DNA of 64,000 nt from Acuticoccus sp039034015 (GCA_039034015.1 JBCCBM010000004.1:1-64000); one strand, 5' to 3'. Positions 42,867-51,538 are shown, numbered from the stretch's first letter. Program-made: numbers and translations. The notes: generated by a model not told the origin, from the sequence alone.

Positions 42867-43958
42867 TCACTCAAGGCCCCACAGTTCTTTGAAGGCGGCA
42901 ATGTGCACGTCGCCATAGCCATCGTTGAAGGTGGCGGGGACGCCGGCCGTCTCAACATTCTCGTCGGTGAAGATGAAGGCGGGCGTGTTCAGCGTGCCGA
43001 CCGGCTCCAGCCCGCACAGGACGCGCATGTTGGCGTCGGCCCCCGCCATGCCGACCCAGCCAAGGCTCTCGCCCACATTCATCTCCACAATGTCGCCCTC
43101 GCGCATCATGTCGAGCACGAAGGGCGTGCCGTTGAACGAGATGATCTTTGCATCGGACCCCGCAATTTGGATCGCGGGCGCGGCAAAGCCTGACATGGAA
43201 TCGTAGACCGGGATCACGTAGTTGATCGACGGATCGGCGAGCAGCGCGTTTTGCACCTCGCTTTGCATTTTCGTCGCCCAATCGGAGACCGGGACGTTGA
43301 TGTAGCGGGTCTTTGCGCCGTCCCCATGCTCTTCGATGGTGTTGATGATGGCGTCTTTGAGCGGCGCGGTGGGGGTCACCTCGTCGGAGCCGATGACGAG
43401 GGCGTTCACCTTGCCCTCCGTCTGCACGACCGCCCAGGCGCCCAAGATCTGGCCGACCGTCACGTAGTCAGTGTTTGCGGCGCCATCCATGTAATCGGGG
43501 GCTTGTTGGGTGGTGGCGTCATAGTTGTGGGTGGCGGTCACCTTCACGCCGGCGTTCCGCGCCTCCATGATCTGGGGCACCAGGAATTCCGGCGGGACGC
43601 CGCCTTGAAGGTCGATGAGGTCAAAGCCTTCCGCAATGGCGGTGTTGATCCCCTGGATCCAGCCGGCGGGGTCAAGCTGCGTCTCCCAGGTGCGGATTTC
43701 GAAGCCGACCATTTCCGCAGCGTCGCGAAAACCTTGGTTGATGGCCTCGTTGAACGGGTTCGCGCTGGTGAGGGGGATCACGAACATCTTTTTGTCCGCC
43801 ATGCAGGTGGCGGCATCAAAGGGTTCGCCCGGCGCCGTAAACGTCGGGAGTTGGCTGTATTGATCGAGGATGGCCTGCGCCTCTTCCATCCCCGCGTGAG
43901 CGGGGAGGGTGAGGGCAAGGGCCGTTGCGCCCGCAAGGACAGTTTTTGTGGCTTTCAT
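42867..43958 (-). CDS. ABC transporter periplasmic substrate-binding protein, type I fold
   Basis: A 363-residue solute-binding protein with a Sec signal peptide (TVLAGATALALTLPAHA, cleaved near residue 22). The mature protein has the alternating type I periplasmic fold: MFVIPLTSANPFNEAINQGF, GFDLIDLQGGVPPEFLVPQI and NALVIGSDEVTPTAPLKDAI. Its ligand cannot be read from sequence; the operon suggests a ureide or amide. It overlaps the upstream amidase gene by four bases (ATGA). Confidence 0.88.
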   Translation of the reverse strand: MKATKTVLAGATALALTLPAHAGMEEAQAILDQYSQLPTFTAPGEPFDAATCMADKKMFVIPLTSANPFNEAINQGFRDAAEMVGFEIRTWETQLDPAGWIQGINTAIAEGFDLIDLQGGVPPEFLVPQIMEARNAGVKVTATHNYDATTQQAPDYMDGAANTDYVTVGQILGAWAVVQTEGKVNALVIGSDEVTPTAPLKDAIINTIEEHGDGAKTRYINVPVSDWATKMQSEVQNALLADPSINYVIPVYDSMSGFAAPAIQIAGSDAKIISFNGTPFVLDMMREGDIVEMNVGESLGWVGMAGADANMRVLCGLEPVGTLNTPAFIFTDENVETAGVPATFNDGYGDVHIAAFKELWGLE

Positions 43959-44608
43959 GGATGGGTCTCCTTCACGGGGGCCGATCGGAACTTTTGCAAA
44001 ACCTCGTCCGTGGTGGCGAGGTCGGCATATTTCGCGCTCATGTCGAAAAGGTTGGCCTGGTGCGGCGCCTCAGCGCGGTCGCCCACAGCGTCCGACACCA
44101 CGATGGTGACAAAGCCGTGGGAGATCGCGTCAACGCAGGTCGCCCGCACACAGCCCGATGTGGTGACGCCCGCCAAAAGCACCGTGTCAATCTTTGCAAA
44201 GTGCAACGTTGACGCGAGCGACGTGGCGAAGAACGCGCTTGGATATTGTTTCGAGATCACAAGATCATCGGGGCCCACCGTGAGCCCTGGCTCAAGCTTT
44301 TGCGTCTCCCGCCCCACCTCAAAACACGAGAGCGCCGGCACTTTGGCAAAAAACGCACCCCCGTCCGCCCCGCCTGGCTGATAAACCACCTCGGTGAAGA
44401 TCACCGGGATTTTCGCCGCGCGGGCGCCTTCGGAAAGGCGGATGGCGTGTTTCAACGCGCTGGCGCAGCCCTCGCCGCCGTAAAGCGGGCTTTTCTCGTC
44501 AAAGTAAGCGTTGGCGAAATCGATCAGGATAACGGCCGGTCGCGACCCCCACCGCTGGGCGGTGTGATAGCCGGCGCGGGCGTAGTTCTGATCGAGGGTT
44601 TCGCTCAC
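43955..44608 (-). CDS. N-carbamoylsarcosine amidase-like cysteine hydrolase (copy 1)
   Basis: A 217-residue isochorismatase-fold enzyme. The likely triad is Asp30 (VILIDFANAYF), Lys120 (LVISKQYPSAFF) and Cys153 (GVTTSGCVRATCVD). The downstream GDRAEAPHQANLFDMSAKYADL block is very like the C-terminal part of characterised N-carbamoylsarcosine amidohydrolases, which release CO2 and ammonia from carbamoyl-amino acids. The GTG start at 44608 overlaps the hydantoinase B stop (GTGA). Directly after HyuAB in an operon, it would process the ring-opened carbamoyl product. Confidence 0.87.
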   Translation of the reverse strand: MSETLDQNYARAGYHTAQRWGSRPAVILIDFANAYFDEKSPLYGGEGCASALKHAIRLSEGARAAKIPVIFTEVVYQPGGADGGAFFAKVPALSCFEVGRETQKLEPGLTVGPDDLVISKQYPSAFFATSLASTLHFAKIDTVLLAGVTTSGCVRATCVDAISHGFVTIVVSDAVGDRAEAPHQANLFDMSAKYADLATTDEVLQKFRSAPVKETHP

Positions 44609-46482
44609 TCCGCCGCGACCGCGTGGGATTTGAACACGGGCGCGCGGGGGGCGGGGAAGCCGGTTTCCCGCTCGCACCGGCCTTTGAGCTCATCGATGGA
44701 CTGAAAGCCGCGGTTGAAGAGGGGGATGCTTGCCTGCGCCGCCGCCATTTCTTTGCGCAGCCGCGCGGTCGCCACATCGTCCACCCGCCCGTTGGCGACA
44801 ACAACGCCGTAGCGCCGCGCGCCTTCAACGGTCACCAGCCCGCGCTCAATGTCGGCAAGCACAGTGGCCGGCTCGCGCTCCAGCGGGTTGCCCCAGCCGC
44901 CGCCGCCCCAGGTGTTGAAGTGGAGCACGTCGCCCGGCTCCACCGCCACACGGTCGCATTTGGAGGGGATGTTTTCCTCCCGCCCGTTCACCCGAACCAG
45001 GCGTTTTGTGGAGCGCATGCCAGGCTCCCCCCCGTTCACGCCCCAGGGGTAGGTGAGCCAGCGGTCATCGTGCACGCTGATCTCGCCAGGCTCCAAGAAT
45101 TCGTAAGCAATGGTGATGCCGTTGCCGCCGCGATGGTAGCCTGCACCGCCACTATCGGGGATGGTGGCATAGGTCCGGATGCGAAGCGGCAAGTAGGCTT
45201 CAAGATATTCATTCGGCACATTGGTGAAGGCCGGCCACAGGGAGTGCCCATCCGGCCCATCCCCCGCCGGCCGGCCCGGAATGCCGCCAAAGCCGATCTG
45301 ATAGAGCTGGTACCATTCGCCTGAGCGCGACCAGCCCGCATACATAAAGTGCGGGCTGTCGGAAAACCCGGCCGCGTTCAAAGCATCCGGCGCCCCCTGA
45401 CCCATCAGGCCGCCCATCAGGTCAAAAATGCGACCCAAAAGGTGCGTGCGGCACGACAGCGCCGCCGGGCGCTTGGGCTTTAAGATGCAGCCTTCCGGGA
45501 TGCGCACATCGACGAGATCGTAAAACCCGTCATTGAAGAGGATTTGCGGATCGAACAGGTTGATGGTGAAGGCGCCGAAGAACATCTTGAACATTTCTTC
45601 ATTCAGAAGAAAGTTGATCGACGAGAGCGATTGCGGATCCGACCCTTCAAAGTCAAAAATGGCCACATCGCCCTCGCGCCACAGCTTGCAGGCAATTTTG
45701 TAGGGCCCGTTCCCCATCCCATCATCATCAATAAAATCTTCGAACTGGGCCTTTTGCTCGGGCACAATCATCTTGATGATGGCGCTCATGGCCGCTTTGT
45801 TGCGGTCGAGCATGTCTTCCATAGCGGAGATATACGTGTCGACGCCGAAGCGGTCGATATTCTCCCGCACCCGCCGCTCAGCGAGCCGCATCGCCGCCAT
45901 GATTGCAAAGAAGTCCGACCGGTTCCACTGGGGCATCCGGCAGTTGGCGAGCAAGATGTTTAAAACATCGTCGACCAGCGCGCCCTTGCGGTAGATTTTT
46001 ATGGGCGGGACGATGATGCCTTCTTCATAAATCATCTTGGCATCTGTGGGGAGGGAGCCTGGCACCTTGCCGCCCACATCGGTCATGTGGCCAAACATGG
46101 CCGCCCACGACACAAGCCGCCCCTCGTGGAAGATCGGCATCATGATCAGCCAATCGTTGAGGTGGCTGATGGCGCCGCCGCACGAATAAGGGTCGTTCGT
46201 CATGAAGACGTCGCCCTCTTCGATGGTCCCCTCAAAGCCCTGCATGAAGCCGTAAAGGAACGAGCCGAACTGGCCGACCACCATCTTGCCATCTTGGTTC
46301 GCAATCATGGGGAAGGCGTCATGCTGTTCGCGGATCGCGGGGCTCATGGCCGTGCGGAAAAGGACGGCGTCCATCTCCGCCCGCGCGTTGCGCAGCGCAT
46401 TTTCCACAATGTCGAGGCTGATGGGGTCGACCGTGACCCGGTTGAACGGCGCATTGTTGGACTGAACGATGGTCGCCGGCAT
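44605..46482 (-). CDS. hyuB: Hydantoinase/oxoprolinase family, subunit B
   Basis: A 625-residue HyuB-type subunit. Diagnostic blocks: DPISLDIVENALRNARAEMD at the N-terminus, RTAMSPAIREQHDAF, DVFMTNDPYSCGGAISHLND, then EFLEPGEISVHDDRWLTYPW and GDVLHFNTWGGGGWGNPLER near the end. With subunit A it forms ATP-dependent enzymes that open hydantoin or 5-oxoproline rings, or (in acetone/acetophenone carboxylases) activate substrates. The A and B genes are separated by one base. Confidence 0.93.
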   Translation of the reverse strand: MPATIVQSNNAPFNRVTVDPISLDIVENALRNARAEMDAVLFRTAMSPAIREQHDAFPMIANQDGKMVVGQFGSFLYGFMQGFEGTIEEGDVFMTNDPYSCGGAISHLNDWLIMMPIFHEGRLVSWAAMFGHMTDVGGKVPGSLPTDAKMIYEEGIIVPPIKIYRKGALVDDVLNILLANCRMPQWNRSDFFAIMAAMRLAERRVRENIDRFGVDTYISAMEDMLDRNKAAMSAIIKMIVPEQKAQFEDFIDDDGMGNGPYKIACKLWREGDVAIFDFEGSDPQSLSSINFLLNEEMFKMFFGAFTINLFDPQILFNDGFYDLVDVRIPEGCILKPKRPAALSCRTHLLGRIFDLMGGLMGQGAPDALNAAGFSDSPHFMYAGWSRSGEWYQLYQIGFGGIPGRPAGDGPDGHSLWPAFTNVPNEYLEAYLPLRIRTYATIPDSGGAGYHRGGNGITIAYEFLEPGEISVHDDRWLTYPWGVNGGEPGMRSTKRLVRVNGREENIPSKCDRVAVEPGDVLHFNTWGGGGWGNPLEREPATVLADIERGLVTVEGARRYGVVVANGRVDDVATARLRKEMAAAQASIPLFNRGFQSIDELKGRCERETGFPAPRAPVFKSHAVAAE

Positions 46483-46483
46483 G

Positions 46484-48682
46484 TTACGCGCCCCCCTCGC
46501 GGCCCTCGGGCCAAATCAAGATGTTGCCGACTTTGTCCACCACCCCAACGTGGTGGGGCAGGATCAGTGAGGTGGAATCCATTTCCATCACAATGGCAGG
46601 CCCAACAATGCGATTGCCCGGCGAAAGCTTTGCGCGGTCGTAGATGCCAGCCTCGTGCCACGTGCCGTCGGCGTAAATGCGCGTTTGTTGCACCTTTGCG
46701 CCCGAAGCGCTTGCCCCCGCAGCTGCCTTCATCTCGCCCGTGTGGCCCGAATCCGCCCCTTGCACGATCGCGCGAAGGCCCACCACCTCATGCTCAGCAT
46801 CGAGCGCAAAGGTGAAAAGCTTCTCATGCTCGGCATCAAACTTTGCCGTCAGCCCCTTGAGGCCCGAGGCGCGAAATTCGGTCGGCGTCACATCGATCGG
46901 CAGGCTCATCCCCTGGCCGCGATAGCGCACATCAATCTCAAAGTGCGTCTCACGCTCGTGGTCCGGCACGCCCTCTTCGGCAAGGACGGTGCCGGCGGTG
47001 CGCTCCAGCGCGTCCAGCATTTGGCCAACGGCGCCATCGGATGTCTCGGCAACGCGGGAGACGAATGTTTGGCTGGCCTCATTGCGCAGCCGCGTCGTCG
47101 CATCCCCAAACGCGCAGAGAACGCCTGGCCCTGGCGGCACAATGGCCGGCCACGCATTCACAAGCCGCGCCAGCGCATTCACGTGGAGTGGCCCCGCCCC
47201 GCCAAAGCCGATCAGCGCAAAGTCGCGCGGGTCATAGCCCTGTTCCACCGAAACAAGGCGGAGCGCGCCGGTCATATTCTCGTTCACAATGCGGATGATG
47301 CCTTCCGCCGCCGTTTCCAGCGAAACGCCAAGCGCATCGGCAATCTTTTGCACGGCCTTTGCCGCAAGGTCGCGGCTGATGGCCATATCGCCGCCAAGTT
47401 GCGCGTCGGCCGGCAGATAGCCAAGCACCACGTTGGCATCGGTGACGGTGGGCTCTTCGCCGCCCTTTTGATAGGCCGCCGGCCCGGGCGCGGCACCGGC
47501 CGACTGCGGCCCCACCCGCAGCGCCTTGGTGAGTTCGGGCACATAGGCGATTGAGCCGCCGCCCGCGCCGACCGAGCGCACATCCACCGATGGCGCGCGC
47601 ACCGTCACATCCCCCACCCGCGTCTCGCGCCTGGTGCGCGCAACGCCGCCCTCAATCAGCGCCACATCGGTGGAGGTGCCGCCCATGTCGAACGTCAAAA
47701 GGTTCTTGAAACCACCGCCCCCCGCGATCCAGAGCGCGCCCGACACGCCCCCCGCAGGCCCCGACATCAAAAGGTTGACGGGCGTGTCCATCGCCGCCCG
47801 CGCCGACGATAACCCGCCGTCAGAGCGCAAGATTTTAAGGTTCACATCCCCCATGCGCGCCTTGAGCTCGCGCTCAAGGTTTTGCACATAGCGGGACACC
47901 ACCGGCCGCACATAGGAGTTCGCGACCGTCGTTTCGGTCCGCTCATACTCAAACATTTCCGGCAAGATCGCGGCCGAAAGCGAGACCGGAATGTCCGGCG
48001 CCACATCGCTCGCAATCTCAAAAATGCGCCGCTCATGGGCATCATTGGTGTACGCGTTGAAGAGCGCGACGGTGAGCGCCTCAATCCCCTTGCCAACAAG
48101 CGCGGCAAGATCGCGCCGGAGCGCTGCCTCATCGAGCGGCACGACCACCTTGCCGTCCGCGCCCATGCGCTCATCGGCCTCGATGGTGAGTTCCAGCGGC
48201 GCCAGCGGTGGGCGCTTGTTCCAAATCACCCACCCGCCGAGCCCACCCGGCACGAATGAGCGCGCAATCTGCAGCGTGTCTTTATAGCCCTTGGTGGTGA
48301 TGAGGCCGACGGTGGCACCATTGCCGGTCAGAACCGCATTGGTGGCAACGGTGGTTCCGTGCATCACCTCGCCAATGTCGCCGGGGGAAATTCCGGCTTG
48401 GCGGCAAACCTTCTCGATCCCGTTTAAGACGCCCTCAGAGCTGTCGTGGGGCGTTGAGGGCACCTTCGCGGTGATCGTGCGCCCGTTCTTTGGGTCGAGC
48501 AAGATGAGATCGGTGAAGGTGCCGCCGACATCAACGCCAAGGCGCAGGCCCTGGCCGCGGCGCGTGCGGGGGGCGGGCTCTGCGGCGTCGGCCGGGCGCC
48601 CCCGCTCGATCTCGGACAGGCGGGCCTCGAAGGCGTCCAGGCGCGCTTCGTAGCGGCGGATCAGCTCGTCGGTGTCGCTCAA
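46484..48682 (-). CDS. hyuA: Hydantoinase/oxoprolinase family, subunit A (ATP-binding)
   Basis: A 732-residue HyuA-type subunit of the ASKHA ATPase fold: RLGVDVGGTFTDLILLDP near 56-73, EVMHGTTVATNAVL, MGGTSTDVALIEGG and DFALIGFGGAGPLHVNALA. It would phosphorylate the cyclic amide during ring opening. The start is a TTG at 48682 overlapping the previous gene's stop (TTGA), supported by GAGGAG six bases upstream. The first 55 residues before the ATPase core (SDTDELIRRYEARLDAFEAR) look like a coiled coil and are not usual for the family; they may bind the coiled-coil protein encoded just upstream. Confidence 0.92.
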   Translation of the reverse strand: MSDTDELIRRYEARLDAFEARLSEIERGRPADAAEPAPRTRRGQGLRLGVDVGGTFTDLILLDPKNGRTITAKVPSTPHDSSEGVLNGIEKVCRQAGISPGDIGEVMHGTTVATNAVLTGNGATVGLITTKGYKDTLQIARSFVPGGLGGWVIWNKRPPLAPLELTIEADERMGADGKVVVPLDEAALRRDLAALVGKGIEALTVALFNAYTNDAHERRIFEIASDVAPDIPVSLSAAILPEMFEYERTETTVANSYVRPVVSRYVQNLERELKARMGDVNLKILRSDGGLSSARAAMDTPVNLLMSGPAGGVSGALWIAGGGGFKNLLTFDMGGTSTDVALIEGGVARTRRETRVGDVTVRAPSVDVRSVGAGGGSIAYVPELTKALRVGPQSAGAAPGPAAYQKGGEEPTVTDANVVLGYLPADAQLGGDMAISRDLAAKAVQKIADALGVSLETAAEGIIRIVNENMTGALRLVSVEQGYDPRDFALIGFGGAGPLHVNALARLVNAWPAIVPPGPGVLCAFGDATTRLRNEASQTFVSRVAETSDGAVGQMLDALERTAGTVLAEEGVPDHERETHFEIDVRYRGQGMSLPIDVTPTEFRASGLKGLTAKFDAEHEKLFTFALDAEHEVVGLRAIVQGADSGHTGEMKAAAGASASGAKVQQTRIYADGTWHEAGIYDRAKLSPGNRIVGPAIVMEMDSTSLILPHHVGVVDKVGNILIWPEGREGGA

Positions 48683-49308
48683 TCCGGTCTCCTCGGGGTG
48701 GGGCGGCCGCGAAGGCGGGCCCAAAGGCTTTTGCGCGTGTCGTGCGCCGGGTCGGTGGTGCGCTCGGCGAGCGTCAAAAGGCGTTCCAGCGCCGCGTCCC
48801 GCTCGGCAAGTTCGGCGTTGCGGGCGGCAAGCTCGGCCTCCATCCGCTCAGTGGTGGCAAGCGCCCGCTCCACCACCGCAGTGAGCCGCGCCGTGTGCGC
48901 CCGCTCGGTCTCAAGGAGCGCCATCGCCCGCTCCAACGTCCCGAGCGCCCTGGCAAACTTCGGCGCCTCCGCCGCGCCCTCTTCCACCATGGGCGCTGCC
49001 CGCGAGAGCGCCGCACCCTGCCGCGTCACCAGCGCTTTCAGCCGCGCCATCTCCGCGTCCTTGTCGGTCACGGTGTCGGTGAGCTCGGTGATTTCATCAA
49101 ACAGCGCATCGACGACGCCCGGCGGCGGCGAGCCCGCCATCCGCGCGGCAAGGTTGTCGGGCGCCTCGCTCACATCAATCCGAAGGTGCCCGTGATTGTC
49201 CCTCTGCGCCGGCAAAAGGCCCCGCGCCACCGCCTCACGCACCCGAAGGCGCGAGAGGCCCAGCCGCTCGGCCGCCTCGCCCACCGAAAGGTACGTGGTG
49301 TTTTGCAT
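48679..49308 (-). CDS. Small HTH (excisionase/MerR-like) protein with long coiled coil
   Basis: A 209-residue protein. Residues 1-45 form a winged helix of the excisionase/MerR kind (YLSVGEAAERLGLSRLRVRE, then GLLPAQRDNHGHLRID). A long helical region follows (DALFDEITELTDTVTDKDAE onward to about residue 185) with heptad-like Leu/Ala/Glu patterns, and the basic tail is RKSLWARLRGRPTPRR. The ATG at 49308 (MQNTTYLSV) was taken as start. It overlaps hyuA as TTGA. It could be a dedicated regulator or a scaffold for the hydantoinase; I cannot decide from sequence. Confidence 0.75.
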   Translation of the reverse strand: MQNTTYLSVGEAAERLGLSRLRVREAVARGLLPAQRDNHGHLRIDVSEAPDNLAARMAGSPPPGVVDALFDEITELTDTVTDKDAEMARLKALVTRQGAALSRAAPMVEEGAAEAPKFARALGTLERAMALLETERAHTARLTAVVERALATTERMEAELAARNAELAERDAALERLLTLAERTTDPAHDTRKSLWARLRGRPTPRRPD

Positions 49309-49330
49309 CTTCACAGACGGGCGCCGCGCA

Positions 49331-50545
49331 TCAGACGATGCCCCGGCCGGCAAAGTCGGCCAACGTCTCGTCCGTCAGGCCGAGCAATTCGCCGTAAACG
49401 AACCCGTTGTGCTCTCCAAGCTCCGGGCCCACGTGGCGCACCGCGCCCGGCGTCTCCGACAGCCGCGGCGCAACGTTCTGAATTTTCATGGGCCCAAATT
49501 CGGGGTGGTTCACGGTCACGATCGCCTCCCGCGCCTTGAAATGCGGATCCTCGATCATGTCGTGGGCGGTGTAGATGAGCCCGCACGGGACGCCGTTGTC
49601 ATCAAGCCGCGCCTGAAGCTCGGCAAGCGGCAGCGTCTTGGTCCAATCGTTGATGAGCCCGTCAAGCTCCGCCTGCCGCGCGCCCCGCTCGGCGTGGGTG
49701 GCAAAGCGTTCATCGTGCGCCCACTCCGGCCGGCCCATGGCGGCCGCGAGGCGCTTGAAAACCGTGTCCTGGTTGGCCGCAATCAGCAAAAGCTTGCCGT
49801 CCGCCGTCTCAAAGACGTTCGAGGGCGCAATGTTGGGCAAGATCGGCCCTGTGCGCTCCCGCACGAAACCGGAAATGTCATACTCGGTGACGAGGCTTTC
49901 CATCATGTTGAGGACGGCCTCATAGATGGCGCTGTCCACCACCTGGCCGCGGCCTGTGCGCTCGCGTGCGTGGATCGCCATCACAGCGCCGAGCGCTGCG
50001 TGGAGTGCGGCCAGCTCGTCGCCGATGGAAATCCCCATGCGGCTTGGCTGGCTCGACGGATCCCCCACCACATAGCGCAGGCCGCCCATCGCCTCGCCGA
50101 TCGCCCCATAGCCGGCCTTCTTCGCGTAAGGGCCGGTTTGGCCAAAGCCCGTCACGCGGACCATCACGAGGCGCGGGTTGATGGCCGAAAGGTCTTCGTA
50201 GGAGAGGCCCCAGCGCTCCATGGTGCCGGGGCGAAAATTCTCGATCACAATGTCGGCGGTCGCGATGAGGTCCTTGGCGATCGCCTGGCCTTCTGGGGTG
50301 CGAAGGTTGAGCGTGACGGACTTTTTGTTGCGCGCCACCACGGGCCACCAGAGCGACTTGCCGTGCGCCTTTTCCTGCCCCCACACGCGCATGGGGTCGC
50401 CCGTGCCAGGGGCCTCGATCTTGATCACCTCGGCGCCGAAGTCGGCCAGCATTTGCCCGCAGAAGGGCCCGGCGAGGAGCTGACCCATCTCCACCACGCG
50501 AAGATCGGTGAGGGGGCCTTGCCGTGGTTTGCCGTCCTCAGCCAT
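49331..50545 (-). CDS. CaiB/BaiF (class III) CoA-transferase
   Basis: A 404-residue CoA-transferase. Family features: PLTDLRVVEMGQLLAGPFCG, ADFGAEVIKIEAPGTGDPMR, NKKSVTLNLRTPEG, the catalytic-Asp region GISIGDELAALHAALG, and GRGQVVDSAIYEAVLNMMES. It probably moves CoA from a donor such as succinyl-CoA to a carboxylic acid. It is the first gene of the ten-gene operon and is divergent from an HMG-CoA-lyase-family gene. Class III enzymes that activate glutarate or 3-hydroxy-3-methylglutarate are known, so this pair may form one short pathway. The start at 50545 (MAEDGKPRQGPL) begins the homology. Confidence 0.88.
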   Translation of the reverse strand: MAEDGKPRQGPLTDLRVVEMGQLLAGPFCGQMLADFGAEVIKIEAPGTGDPMRVWGQEKAHGKSLWWPVVARNKKSVTLNLRTPEGQAIAKDLIATADIVIENFRPGTMERWGLSYEDLSAINPRLVMVRVTGFGQTGPYAKKAGYGAIGEAMGGLRYVVGDPSSQPSRMGISIGDELAALHAALGAVMAIHARERTGRGQVVDSAIYEAVLNMMESLVTEYDISGFVRERTGPILPNIAPSNVFETADGKLLLIAANQDTVFKRLAAAMGRPEWAHDERFATHAERGARQAELDGLINDWTKTLPLAELQARLDDNGVPCGLIYTAHDMIEDPHFKAREAIVTVNHPEFGPMKIQNVAPRLSETPGAVRHVGPELGEHNGFVYGELLGLTDETLADFAGRGIV

Positions 50546-50638
50546 CGCCGCGCCTTTGCTCGATCCGGGCGCCCGGGGTGGCGCCACCGCCCGCAAAACT
50601 ATACAACTTCGTATGCAAAACAAGCGGGCATCAGCAGT
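50546..50638. promoter_or_regulatory. Divergent promoter region with candidate GntR/FCD operator
   Basis: ATACAACTTCGTAT at 50601-50614 has 4-bp inverted arms (ATAC/GTAT), flanked by direct repeats GCAAAAC at 50593-50599 and 50615-50621, 22 bp apart. This symmetric arrangement between two divergent transcripts, with an FCD-type GntR regulator gene nearby, makes it a candidate operator. No promoter boxes are convincing. Confidence 0.35.
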
Positions 50639-51538
50639 ATGAGCGCACAAACCGTCGCGATCGTGGAAGTCTCACCGCGAGATGGGATACAAAATGAGCG
50701 AACGATCCTGTCCACCGACGACAAGCGGACGCTCATCACCATGGCCGCGCGCGCAGGCCTTTCGCGCATGGAGGTCACGAGTTTCGTGAATCCCGCGCGC
50801 GTGCCCCAAATGGCCGACGCGCAAGATGTTGCGCAAAATCTGCCGCCCGAGGTCGCAGATGGCGCAATTGGCCTCGTCCTCAACCGCAAAGGCTTCGATC
50901 GCGCGCTCAAAACCCCCTTGAAGGAGGTGAACGTGGTCGTCGTCGCCTCCGACACGTTTAGCCAGAAAAACCAAGGCTGCACGACGGACGAGGGCGTTGC
51001 CGCCTTCGCCGCCATACGCGCCGCAGCGCCAGCGCACGTTCGCGTCGGCGTCACCATCGCCGCCGCCTTCGGCTGCCCCTTCGAGGGCGAGGTGTCGCCA
51101 AAACGCCTCGCCGAAGTGGTCGAGGCGTGCGCGGCGCAAAACCCCCACGAGCTTGCCCTTGCCGACACCATCGGCGTCGGCACCCCCCGCGATGTGACCG
51201 AGCGCGTCGCGATCGCGGCAAAAACGGGCCTCCCCGTGCGCCTCCACCTTCACAACACGCGCGGGACGGGGCTTGCCAACGCTTGGGCGGGCCTGGAGGC
51301 CGGCGTGACCGCGCTCGACGCCTCGCTGGGCGGTACGGGCGGCTGCCCCTTTGCCCCCCGCGCCACCGGCAACATTGCGACCGAGGACTTGGTGTACATG
51401 CTGGAGCGCGCCGGCATCCCCACCGGGGTCGACCTTGATGCCGCCATCATCGCCGCGGAGTGGCTGGAAGCGCGCCTTGGCATCACAGCGCCCGGCCAGG
51501 TGATGCGCGCCGGCCCCTTTCCCGCGCGCGCAGCGTGA
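50639..51538 (+). CDS. Hydroxymethylglutaryl-CoA lyase family protein
   Basis: A 299-residue TIM-barrel lyase of the DRE-TIM family. It has VEVSPRDGIQNERTILST with the catalytic Arg-Asp pair, CPFEGEVSPKRL, LHLHNTRGTGLANAWAGLEA with metal-binding histidines, and the signature GGTGGCPFAPRATGNIATED with the catalytic Cys. HMG-CoA lyase splits HMG-CoA into acetoacetate and acetyl-CoA; relatives split citramalyl-CoA, so the exact substrate is open. The gene is divergent from the CoA-transferase, which could supply its CoA thioester. It overlaps the following regulator by four bases (GTGA). Confidence 0.88.
   Translation: MSAQTVAIVEVSPRDGIQNERTILSTDDKRTLITMAARAGLSRMEVTSFVNPARVPQMADAQDVAQNLPPEVADGAIGLVLNRKGFDRALKTPLKEVNVVVVASDTFSQKNQGCTTDEGVAAFAAIRAAAPAHVRVGVTIAAAFGCPFEGEVSPKRLAEVVEACAAQNPHELALADTIGVGTPRDVTERVAIAAKTGLPVRLHLHNTRGTGLANAWAGLEAGVTALDASLGGTGGCPFAPRATGNIATEDLVYMLERAGIPTGVDLDAAIIAAEWLEARLGITAPGQVMRAGPFPARAA

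Noticed and set aside
50601..50620. Resemblance of ACAACTTCGTATGCA to a lox-type recombination half-site
   Set aside because: The spacer and second inverted arm of a lox site are missing; the short match is more simply a regulator site or chance.
49196..50638. N-terminal extension of the HMG-CoA-lyase frame by about 480 codons
   Set aside because: The extension is antisense to the CoA-transferase; family homology begins only at the ATG at 50639.
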